Origin: Trametes villosa
Taxonomy: Eukaryota > Basidiomycota > Agaricomycetes > Polyporales > Polyporaceae
Reading direction: 5' to 3'
Assembly (NCBI GenBank): GCA_002964805.2
Contig: PUDQ02000022.1
Coordinates: forward strand, 1-64,000
Length of the DNA: 64,000 bases
Made by a program: the position numbers and the translations under genes. This document shows positions 36,962 to 46,655 of this stretch, piece by piece (the stretch's first letter is position 1; each line of letters starts with the position of its first letter). Below the pieces are notes generated by a model. It searched no databases. It saw only the letters and a list, made by a program, of their open reading frames with translations, and had not been told where the DNA came from.

Positions 36962-37819
36962 ATGGCAGAAGGCGCAAGCAACAGTACGTGCACGCGCTCG
37001 GCGCAGTGCTGCCCGTCCTGACGACCGCAGACGAAAGGCTCCTAGCCGCCGCACGGTCCGATAATGAGGACATGCTCCTCGAGGTCTTCGACGAAGGGAA
37101 GTTCAATATCAATGCTCAGGACGGGTGCGTAAACATATCTAGCGAGAGTTGGCGTAGCTAATCAGTCCGCACTAACGCAGGCTAGGCAACACCGGTACGC
37201 CTTCATGTTCAGCCACCGCCCGGTGCGGCCGTTAGTAGTACGACGGGCTCACGATGCATGGTGATCTGCAGCTCTTCACTACGCGTACGTAGGTTGCGCG
37301 TGCCCCATTACGTCCTCGTGCCAGGTCTGACGCGAAGTACCGGCCCATTGCAGCGCGTCGAACGGATACCTTGAGATCCTCGAGCACATTCTTGAGCACG
37401 AGGACTGCGACGTCGACCCGCAGAACCGGATCGAGAAGGCAACGCCCCTCCACCTTGCGCTGCGCATCGAGGATCCAGAACTACGGAAAGCGGTCGTCTC
37501 GAGTCTACTTGAGGCCGGCGCGGATACCAGGTGAGCCCTCTGCGCTCTCGATCGCGGGCTGGAGGGGATGCCAACATGCGGGTGGGACACAGGATAAAGG
37601 ACAAGAACGGAGAGACGGCAGCGGATCTCATCCCGCCTGAAGATACTGAGATCCGCGCGTTGCTGCGGAAATCGCAAGCGCAAGCGAGCATCTCGCGCGA
37701 CGATGTGGCCGACGACGGTAGGAGACATTCGCTCTGCTCACAAGGTGTCCACTGAGAGGGTTTGTACAGATGACGAGGATGACGGGGAGTACTCGGGCTC
37801 TGGTTCCGACGACGAGTAA
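36962..37819 (+). CDS. Small ankyrin-repeat protein with acidic C-terminus
   Basis: Seven exons (36962-36983, 37031-37124, 37181-37194, 37272-37284, 37354-37530, 37593-37717, 37770-37819) join to 495 nt, 164 aa. The start MAEGASN is followed by three ankyrin repeats: LLAAARSDNEDMLLEVF...INAQDG; LGNTALHYAASNGYLEILEHIL; ATPLHLALRIEDPELRKAVV...GADTRIKDKNGETAADL. The C-terminus is acidic (DDDDEDDGEYSGSGSDDE). Two adjacent exons of 14 and 13 nt encode the first TALHYA motif. Size, repeat number and tail recall the yeast Yar1 type of small ankyrin chaperone, but the sequence is too generic to claim orthology. It converges on the HisRS gene; the stop codons are about 180 bp apart. Confidence 0.83.
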
Positions 37820-37997
37820 ATTATCATGGACAGTACTACACGTTCGTAGAAGCAAGGATGTATTCTCACAGACAGGGCAACACACGGGGCGGACATTCCT
37901 GGCAGGAGGACGCAGATGAAGTTCAAAGCAATCTATAACGTTTGTACATGAACGATTACTTCCATCCCCACTATCTTCTCTGGTACTCCCGCGTGCA

Positions 37998-40341
37998 CTA
38001 CGCGATCAGCTTCCCGCTGGACCAGTCCTTGAACGTCGGCGTGTCCTTGATCCACTGGATGAGCTCGGAGCGCTTGACCTTGGTGCCCTTGTCGTTCGAC
38101 GCGACCTTGGCCTTCTTGCCGTCGACGAATTCCCACTTCTGCTCTTTCACGGTGACGAGGCCCTCCTTGAGCTCGTCCCCGCCCAGGATGATCGCGAACG
38201 GCGCCTCGTCCTTCTCGCCCGCCGCAAACTGTGCGGGCAGCTTCGGCTTCACCTTGAACAAGAAGTCCGTCTGTCACCGACACACTCAGTCAGCATCCGG
38301 AGTCGCACGGTTGCCCTCCACTGGTGATCAGCGGAAGGGCAGGGGACGTATGCGCACCTTGATACCCGCCTCGCGGAGCTCGCGCACGAGCTCGACGCGC
38401 TCCGCGAGCAGCCCGTCGCCGGCGGCCATGACGTACGCCATCGTCTCCTTGCTGCGCATCCCGCGCTCGACCCACTTCGGCCACACGAGCGCGAAGATGC
38501 GGTCGAGCCCGATGCTCACGCCGACGCACGGCAGGCCGGGCGCCTTCTTGCCCTCGCCCGCGGCCGCGGCGGTGAACATGCCCACCAGGTTGTCGTACCG
38601 GCCGCCCGCGGCGATCGAGCCGACGCCGACCTGCGACTCGTCGATCTCCTCTTCGTCGTCCGCGGAGGCCGCCTTCTTCGCGGGCTTCTTTTTGGGCAGC
38701 TGTTGGGAGGCGGGCGGCGCGGCGTTGGAGACGGAGGGGGAAGAGGAGGAGGCGAATGCGTTGGCGGACTTGAAGCCGGGAGGGGCGGAGGCTTCGACGA
38801 TTGCCTCGTAGATGATGCCGGTGTAGTAGTCGAGACCGCGCGCAAGCGACAGGTCGAAGGATATCTGGCGCAGGCAGCTCTTAGCGTACGCGTACGGCTG
38901 ATGATGAGACGGCGGGACACACTACCTTATCGAGGACATTGAAGGCCTTAAGATAAGTGAAGAGAGTGACCATCTCCTCTACACCGGTTTTCGCGTTTGA
39001 GTTGGCCATGAGTGCTGCGTCGGCCTTGAGCAGGTCAAGCAGCTCGGGGCCGCCTGTCGTTGTCTTAGGGATATGGTCCAACACCCTAATGGCAACTGCA
39101 CATACCCTTGTGTTTGACGTACTCCCCGATCTTGTCTGCGGCAGCGGAGTCGAGACCCTTCTCATCTGTCATCTCCTTCTTCACGTCCGCCCAAGCCATC
39201 TAAATAGACGGTGAGCACGACAACACCCAGGCGTACGTGACGAAGCGGACCTTGTCGAGCTTGTCTACCGCCGAAGAAATCGGGCGGATTTTGTCTGCGG
39301 GAACACCGCAGACCTCGAAGATACCATCCAGAATTTTGCGGTGGTTCATCTGGCAAACTCCATTCTCAGCGCACAGTCGTAATGTCGGCTGAGCGGACGA
39401 GCATACCTTGACGAGGAACTCGCCAACATCGAGACGCGACAGGATTGTGCAGAGAAGGCTGATAATCTCCGCGTCGGGAATCATAGTATCCCAGGCTCCA
39501 GTAATGTCAATGTCCTACGGACCGGTGAGACAGTCGCGTAGGCACAAAATGGGGCATACGTACAGCCTGCGAGAACTCGCGCATGCGTCCTTTCGACATG
39601 ACGGGGTTGTCTCTCCTGTACACCTTGCCGATCTGCCAGAGCTTGGCTTGGGGGGCGATCGCGCCGTTCATGGCGAGGTAGCGCGCCAGAGGGACTGTGT
39701 GGTCGTACCGCAGGGCGAGCTGCTCACCACCTTGGTCCATGAGGTCGAAGATGAGTTTGGCATCCTCTCCGTACTTTCCTGCGAGGACCTCCTTGCGCTC
39801 GAAGACGGGTGTGTCTAGTTGGCTGCCACCGTAGGTCGTGAAGACGTCCTTGACGATGCGCTCGATGTGTTCGCGGCAGAACATCTCGCCCGGACCATAG
39901 TCACGCGTGCCCTACATGCCGTAGCACCACCCAAGCAAGTGAGAGTGGTAGGCAGCAGCACGGTCTTCGCGATGAGCTTGAGTTCTCGTTCGCACACAGA
40001 GGTGGCGGACGCACCTTGGCCGTTTTGAGCAGTATGCGCTCCTTCTTCTTGGCGTCCTTCGCGCCGCTCGCGCCCGCGTTCGCGTTCTGCTGCAGAGCGA
40101 GACTCCTCTTCAGATCGCCAAGCTTCTTCTTCGCGTCCTCCACCAGTGCGGGGTCCGCTTGCTGCTTGCGCAGGTCGTTCAGCAGCGAGCTCTGCGCCGC
40201 GATCTCGTCCGCGAGTGCGCTCGCGTCCGGTCGTGTCGAGGAGGCCATTCGTCTAGAGAGTCTGGGGATGGGAGGAGATATAATACAAGATCGATACGGG
40301 CGAGAGAAAAGGAAAGCGGCGCGGTTTGCCTGGCGAAGCAT
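37998..40341 (-). CDS. HTS1: Histidyl-tRNA synthetase, dual cytosolic/mitochondrial
   Basis: Eight exons (40341-40015, 39911-39564, 39514-39407, 39349-39251, 39199-39106, 39053-38926, 38864-38358, 38270-37998) join to 1884 nt (627 aa). It charges tRNA-His. Class II motifs are present: [25 protein letters not shown] (motif 2), the histidine signatures [10 protein letters not shown] and GGRYDNLV, and [12 protein letters not shown] (motif 3). The C-terminal anticodon-binding domain ends DWSSGKLIA. Residues about 40-80 form a Lys-rich helix pair like a WHEP domain. A Ser/Ala/Lys/acidic insertion follows YEAIVEAS. Two in-frame ATGs exist. From 40341 the extra 31 residues ([18 protein letters not shown]...) are basic and lack acids, like a mitochondrial presequence; from 40248 ([10 protein letters not shown]) a 596-residue cytosolic form results. 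Confidence 0.95.
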
Positions 40342-41458
40342 TAACTGACGGACTTGTGCATAGATTTCTTGCGTGTGACCCGCTCCCTTGACTCGATCGT
40401 CGTCCAGATCTAATCTAATCTCTCCTCGCTTGCCGCCTCGCGAACGCCCGCTGCTCGCAACTCTCAGTCTCCGACCTCCACCACCACCTCCGAGTTATGC
40501 ATTTCAGCTTGACCCTCTCGAACACCGCGGATTTGCTCTTGTTCGACAGTGCAATTGTTATTACATCCACCCATACACCGCATATCTTTCTGGAACTCCT
40601 CGGACGGGTCTTCCAACCCCGGTGGATTCTTCTCCTCTGAGGGCGTTCTTACACGCTTTCTACATCGAGGCAAGGGCATCGTATGCAGCTCAACAAAGGA
40701 AGTGCTGCTACCTATCAGTGTACTCGACAGGATTCGGGCAGGGCACGGGCGGGCAGCCTGTATCACTTATCCTTCGGCTCTCTCAACCTCCGAGAATAAC
40801 ACTGCGTGTCGCAGACCACACTCAGGCGGTGATGCAGAAGACGGGCGCGGGCGCGCTCTTCATGTTGTTCGCAAGTAACGCGCTCAAATCCAAAGGCACG
40901 GCCCTCCCGGAACCGCTATCCCGTACTCCAGCTCTATTGCAGTGACGAATAAACTTTTGTTCCTGCACAGCGAAGCCGAGTAACTCCGCCCTGAAAGTCG
41001 ACCAAAGCTGTGCAGTACTGTACTCGTCTCGCAAGAACCAAAAATACTATCCCGCAGCTGCGGATGAGGACCACGAACGGCCTTCCCCAGGATTTACTTA
41101 CCCCCGGTAAGCACCCGACGTCCGCACCTACTGCGGAGAGCAAAGAATAACTGCGGTACTCATTCTCCCCGCCCGCTCAGCGGCCAGATGCTCACGACGC
41201 CCACCGTTGTGGTTACCTCGCCCTGAAGAGCATCAGATATCCGTCCGATGCCGACCGCGCTCGCCGTGCTGTTTCACGAACAGAAGTACAAGTCCGAGTA
41301 TTGCAACTGCAGCGGTCGTCACCGGAAGTCTGCGCGGAATCAACTTGATGAGTCGCGCGCCGATGAGGATCCTCATCGGCTAATCGCGTGGGGCTGAGGC
41401 GCAGTCGTACTTACGGTAGGAGAATTTGTGGTGAACCTCGGAGGGCGATCGGGGTACC
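40342..41458. other. Intergenic, divergent promoters of HTS1 and the fucosyltransferase-like gene
   Basis: 1.1 kb. One open frame (40388-40945, +) exists, and a short ATG peptide at about 40497 begins like some small basidiomycete proteins. Neither shows a convincing exon chain or domain, so no gene is called. Confidence 0.5.
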
Positions 41459-41465
41459 TATAAAA
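41459..41465 (+). promoter_or_regulatory. TATA box of the O-fucosyltransferase-like gene
   Basis: tataaaa lies 60 bp upstream of the ATG at 41519, a good consensus match at the expected distance. Confidence 0.7.
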
Positions 41466-41518
41466 CCCTCGGCTCGCTCGCGCAGGTTCGAGCTCCCCTT
41501 CCCACTCGTTCTCGACCC

Positions 41519-43247
41519 ATGCTCCCGCTCTATGGTACCGACCGTGACTGGACTTACTACGATTCTCGATCTTCCTCTAGGGGCCGGTGGTTCATCTGCC
41601 TCGCTGCCGCGGCGACCTTCCTATTCTTGACGGACGTGTTGGTTAGGTTCTATAACCGAGCCGCGGTTCTAGTCACACCACCACTCTACCAAGCACCAAG
41701 TATACCAAACGCGCCTGCTTACCCACCAACATATCCCGAGTACCACGACGCGGAATTGCAGCTGCCACAACACCACTGGGACCGAACACATCCTGCAGGA
41801 GACGAGAAGTTCCTGTTTGTTGCCGGTCATAGCAGAGGTCAGTACCGTGGACTTTCTGGTGTTTCTACGATCCTGCTCACCATGTCTTCTATAGGGCTTG
41901 GTTGGGGGAATGCTCTACAAGAGCACCTGCTCAACGCCTATTTGGCGTACGTGTCCGGCCGAACGTGAGTTTCCGAAGTTATGCAGTACGACCACAAGCT
42001 GACGTAGTAGCAGCCTTGTGTTCGACAACTATACCTGGTCAGATGACGGGTCCATATACTCTGAATGGAACGGGAAGTTGATCCCGTCCCAGATACCCTA
42101 CTCAGCCCTAGTCCGAGGTGCGCATATAGCCGTCTTCTTCCGTACGATGTCATTGAACCACCTCATAGGGCCTTCCGTGGGCGAAGCCACGCCGTTCAGC
42201 AATTTCGTACCGGCGGCGGTGAGCAGAACCTACTTCGACCATCTCTGCCGACACAAGACCTCGCTTCGCCGGGAGAAAGTCTACTCGACGTACCCCACCT
42301 CCGCGCTTGAAATCACCGACAGGTGGGCATCCGTTCTGCAGACAACGGATGACGCCTGCGTCGAGTCAGCTCGTGAATCGGGACCCATTTACACGCATAC
42401 ATTGTGAGTACTCCAACCCACACGCCATGCGTTCAAGCGTTCTAAGCTTCAGGATAGCACATTCGGAGTGCGCACGTCGCTCCTCGATCTTTGGCCATCG
42501 TTTGCCTCATCTCCCATCATCACTCATTTCGGATGGTCCCGCTTGGTCGAGCTTGCATTTGACACAAATCGCGGCCTATTCATCCCCCACGCCACCCCTG
42601 TGGACTCGCTCCTTACCAGCACGCCATTCACCACCAACGCCGAGCGCTACACCCCCATACCAGGGCTTATGGCTATCCACGTCCGCCGCGGAGACTACGA
42701 GCAGCACTGCCGGAGTCTCGCCGCGGTGTACGAGGATTTCGTGAGCGTGAACGCGTTCCCGAACATGCCCGACCCGTTCACGGTCCCGCCCAAGACCTCA
42801 TCCGTCACGAGTACCGCGATCATCACCGAGCTGTACCGGGAGCGGTGCTTCCCGTCCGTGGAGGAGATCGCGGCGAAGGTCGCGCAGGTGCGCGACACGC
42901 CGGCGGGGCGCGACGTGAGCAAGCTGTACATCATGACGAACGGGAAGCAGGCGTTCATCGACGAGCTGAAGACGGCGCTGTGGGAGCTGGGCGGGTGGGA
43001 CGCGGTGTCGAGCAGCCGGGACATGGTGCTCAACTGGGAGCAGAAGTACGTCGCGCAGGCGGTGGACATGCTCGTCGCGCAGCGGGCGCAGGTATTCATT
43101 GGGAACGGGGTGCGTCCTTGCTTTCGCCTAGACTGTGTCGGATCCGCATGCTGACGTGACGGTTGGTAGTTCTCGACGCTGACATCTGGAGCGGCCATGA
43201 TGCGGTTGGCGAACGAGTTCCCTGCGGGCAGCACTCGTTTTTGGTAG
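41519..43247 (+). CDS. O-fucosyltransferase-like type II membrane protein
   Basis: Five exons (41519-41837, 41895-41964, 42014-42403, 42458-43109, 43170-43247) join to 1509 nt, 502 aa. A short cytosolic N-terminus is followed by one membrane anchor at residues about 22-42 (RWFICLAAAATFLFLTDVLV), then a luminal domain. GLGWGNALQEHLLNAYLAY is the GGxxNQ-like first loop of GT-B fucosyltransferase relatives. IHVRRGDYEQHC is the conserved Arg-containing donor-binding motif. The end DMLVAQRAQVFIGNGFSTLTSG carries the Ser-Thr-Leu-Thr segment typical of the family, and the chain closes RFW. The expected role is Golgi/ER transfer of a sugar (GDP-fucose in known relatives). The acceptor is unknown, and fungal members are poorly characterised. 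The acceptor at 42458 is the only one that restores frame. Confidence 0.8.
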
Positions 43248-43482
43248 AGTGGCGTGTCATGAAGGACCAGGACGTTAGTCGCGTTATGTGCGTCGCGCCG
43301 GTCCTGCCCCACTATTGTATCGTTAATGTACGCGAAGCCAGAGCGCTCGGCTGATAATCTTATTACTACGTCCCTGCCCAGAGTCCCGAATGCGACCGCC
43401 GTGAGTTGTCCCGCAACTTGGCCGCAAGCTCACGCCAGTGACTGAACGAGCCCCAAGAGGCTCTTGAAGGTGAGGCCGCGGG
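43248..43482. other. Spacer after the fucosyltransferase-like gene
   Basis: 3' flank with no gene. The similarity shared with the upstream region of the second polygalacturonase gene starts just after it. Confidence 0.45.
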
Positions 43483-43811
43483 ACGGCCGGGCCGCCTCGG
43501 CTATGGAAGCACCATGCGCGACGCGCCGTGCTGCCCTCGACGACATCCTCTCCGGAACCGCGACCGTCGACGCACCTGGAGGTCATATGCTCGTCGTACC
43601 TGCCTCTCATTGGGCCAATCATGCAGCTGCCGGCAGAACTGTCCTCAGAATGTTCCTTCGAGACGGTTGCGCAGACTCAGGTGATGCTGACCGCTGAGCG
43701 GATCGACGACTCGCTTGAGCGGGCCTGAATGCACTCCTACGACGTTATAAGAGCTTCGTCGTCGCCCCTTGCACGAGGTTCTCAGCCGTCGTCCAACCCG
43801 GCTCCACGAAG
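43483..43811 (+). promoter_or_regulatory. Promoter of polygalacturonase 1, duplicated at 46330
   Basis: This block aligns over its length with 46333-46655: ccgggccgcctcggctatgg, ctgccctcgacgacatcctc, ggtcatatgctcgtcg, attgggccaa, cagactcaggtgatg, and cttgagcgggcctg. It contains a CCAAT motif (gggccaatc, about 43612) and a TATA box (gttataagagc, 43746-43750), 62-66 bp before the ATG. Sharing across the two genes marks it as functional or recently duplicated. Confidence 0.68.
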
Positions 43812-46217
43812 ATGGTCAGAATCATCCTGTCATTAGCGCTACTGACCTCCTGCGTCTCCGCCTGGAAGACGTTCGTCGTCCCGCACGTGGACGGCCAGGA
43901 CGACACGCCGGCGCTCGCGGCAGCGCTCGCCACGGGGAACTACTCAGCAAACGCGACCATCTTGTTTGCGAAGGGGACGAAGTACAACATCTTCACGCCC
44001 ATCAAGTTCCCAGTGTTCAACAACGTGGAGGTTCGCATCGAAGGGAACCTGAGCTATCCCGACGACATTGCGACCGTGCAAGGTAGGTGCACCACATTGC
44101 CGACGCCTGCTGGACTAGCTGACATAGATGTGAAATCAGGGATTGTTGGGAAATCAGTAAGTCAATGGGCGTTGGACTGGCCCGGAGTGCGGTTAACCTG
44201 TTTACTACACGTAGGGATTTCCGGGCTCGTGGTGCGTACGAGTACTACGCTAGAGCGATAGGCCCGCAACGTGGCAGGTTAGCTAACTTCGAGGCCCCCC
44301 ATACCCAGGTTCACCTTCACCGGCGGCAACAACGTGACCCTGCGGGGCTCCGAGGACCCGCAGTGGGGCTGGATAGATGGTCACGGCCAAGCTGTGAGTG
44401 TTCTACCTGAGTTCATCTACATATCATCGAATTCACAGTCGCCCCGATAGTGGTGGGATGCTCAAGAGCAAACCAACAGGCCACACGGATGGGCGTTCAG
44501 CAAAATCACCAACGGCGTAATCCGTGATATGAAGCTCTGGAAGGTGAGATTGTAGTCTCCGGTGTCAGGTTTTCTGCGCTAACGCGCTCATCACAGCCTG
44601 TAGCGTGGAACTTTGCAACGAGCGGCTCGAAGAACATCCATGCATTCAATAACCGGATCGTGGCCGTCTCTAGCACCAAGGTACGTCCTATGCGCTGCAC
44701 TTTCCTCCGCTCGCCAGTCATCCATATGCACCGTCGCAGGCATTCCCGTTCAATACGTGAGTACAGCATAAATGCGGGCATAGCGGCGACTTCTGAACAA
44801 GCGAGCTCGTTCATGCAGCGACGGTACGTCCAGTCTAAGCCGCAACGCCGGCTCCCGGTCTTATCCCGAGGCATACATCAGGTTTCTCGGCGGGCGGCAC
44901 GGACCTCGTGTTTGAGAACAACCATATTCAGAACGGGGACGACTGTTTGACGGTAGGCAGCGGGGCCAAGAACATAGTGTTCAAGTATGTGCATTGTTCA
45001 GACGTCTCCGGTATCCGATCCGATACTCAGGCTGACAACGAACGTCATTCAGAAATAGCTTCTGCGAGGGAGGCCATGGGTTGTCTATCGGCTCTCTTGG
45101 TAAAGGAGGCTCCGTCGCAGACGTCCAGAATGTCCTGTAAGTTGTCGTAAAAGATACGACACCCGCTGCTATCAGCTGAATTTCCCCACAGGATTGAGAA
45201 TGTTGTCATGGTGCGTGAGGACCCGGCAACACGCCTGCTTCGCTGCGACTGACATTCCCACGTTCTGGCAGAAAAACTCCTTGTATGCAGCTCGGTTCAA
45301 GAGCTGGACTGGCGGAAACGGTCTGGCGCGAAAGTGAGCTTGGTCCGGTGCTTCGAGGCCTCATTGTGGGCTGACACGCCACAGCGTGACTTGGAGGAAC
45401 ATCGCCTTCGACAACGTCGTGTTCCCTGTATGTATAACCTTCATACTTTGCACGGCGGGTGTCTGACGTCTGCGCCGATGCCTGTAGATCTACGTGACCC
45501 AAAAGTAAGCAGCCAACTTATGTCGAAGGTGTATCGGGTCCATCTGATTTCACGACTAGCTACTGGGACCAGAATGTACGTCGCAACTCTTCCCTCCCTA
45601 TGGTCTTTCATCTAACCCGAAGGCCTTTGACAGCTCGGCGCTCGCCCTAACGCCTCCAGCACGAACAACACGCACATCCAGGACTTCCTCTTCGAGAACT
45701 TCGTCGGGACAATCAACGAGTACGTACACTAGCAGCCGAGGTCGTCGATACTTCCCTCACGATTTCCGCCCGCAGTAAACCAGGCTACGTCGAAGGCTCC
45801 TGCGTGAGCGACCCGTGTTGGTGCGTGGGAGCCATAATGCATAAGGCACTCCCAAATTGCGCTCGCACTCATTAGTTGCTCCTAGGTTTGCCGTCCCGGG
45901 CGCGACGGGCAAAGAAGTCGCCATCCTGGACCTTTATCCGAACACAGGTACGTTTAATGTGGCTGTGGTACTGGCTCGGCTTTCCTCAACGTGCCATCCA
46001 CAGCCGCCAACGTCGTCATGAAGCACGTCCTTGCAAAGACGGCCACCGGAGCGCCGGTCAGGGTGATGTGCAATGCCTCTACTGTAAGTTGTGCCTATCC
46101 TGTGATACGCTTGCTGTATCTGCCTCTTACGATCAATCTCTGGCTCAGATCACCTCAGACGTTGGCTTCAAGTGTTGGGACGGGCTGTTCACACCCACGA
46201 GGGCTGGATGGGTGTAA
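43812..46217 (+). CDS. Exo-polygalacturonase, GH28 (copy 1)
   Basis: Twenty exons total 1275 nt, 424 aa: 43812-44082, 44140-44156, 44215-44231, 44309-44393, 44451-44543, 44597-44680, 44740-44756, 44819-44823, 44882-44984, 45053-45136, 45192-45210, 45272-45333, 45385-45427, 45488-45504, 45560-45575, 45634-45719, 45776-45820, 45886-45947, 46004-46083, 46149-46217. A signal peptide (MVRIILSLALLTSCVSA) targets it for secretion. Then come DDTPALAAAL and the parallel beta-helix. GH28 motifs are complete: FNTDGF (Asp), NGDDCLTVGSG (two Asp), GGHGLSIGSLG (His) and ARFKSW (RxK). It should release galacturonic acid from chain ends of pectin. RGSEDPQWGWIDGHGQAWWDAQ is typical of exo-acting members. Many exons are 16-19 nt and one is 5 nt. 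A tandem paralogue follows. Confidence 0.92.
44819..44823 (+). other. 5-nt microexon with the catalytic Asp codon (GH28 copy 1)
   Basis: The exon is cgacg. The upstream exon ends ..AATAC before gtgagt (44757) and the downstream exon begins GTTTCTCG after catcag (44881). Splicing gives AAT-AC|C-GAC-G|GT: Asn-Thr-Asp-Gly. Flanking introns are 62 and 58 nt. Omitting it shifts frame and removes the NTDG catalytic Asp. Confidence 0.82.
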
Positions 46218-46329
46218 CCCAATGAATACCAGTCTCGAACTCCAACTGAATGCGACTACTGTGAATCGTGCCGCAAACTTGGCAGGCCTACCGAACGTGC
46301 TCAGAGTCAAGGAGGCTTAAGGTGGGGCG
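46218..46329. other. Short 3' flank between the polygalacturonase genes
   Basis: 3' region of copy 1. Nothing else is seen before the duplicated promoter block begins. Confidence 0.45.
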
Positions 46330-46655
46330 GCGGAACCGCCGGGCCGCCTCGGCTATGGAAGCACCATACGGGACGCGCCGTTCTGCCCTCGACGACATCC
46401 TCTCCCGAACCGCAACACTCATAGAGGTCATATGCTCGTCGCACCTGCCTATCATTGGGCCAAATGTGCAGCTTCCGGCAGCACTGTATTCAAAACGTTC
46501 CCTTAAGATGTTTGTACAGACTCAGGTGATGTTGGCCGCTGAGCTGATCGACGAGCTTGAGCGGGCCTGTTGAGCGCACTCCTACGACGCTATAAGAGCT
46601 TCCTCGTTGCGCGGTATACAAGGTTTCCAGCCTTCGCCTGGCCAGTCTCTACAGG
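46330..46655 (+). promoter_or_regulatory. Promoter of polygalacturonase 2
   Basis: Counterpart of 43483-43811 with the same ordered blocks. The TATA box (ctataagagc, 46591-46595) is 61-65 bp before the ATG. The CCAAT motif of copy 1 reads gggccaaat here, so it has lost the consensus. Confidence 0.66.

Noticed and set aside
39086..39105. 20-nt intron in the HisRS gene (gtatgt..attag)
   Set aside because: It gives the wrong frame; the acceptor at 39054 yields [12 protein letters not shown] as in the family.
40388..40945. 185-codon plus frame between HTS1 and the fucosyltransferase-like gene
   Set aside because: No recognisable domain or exon partners; proline-rich leader-like sequence at its start.
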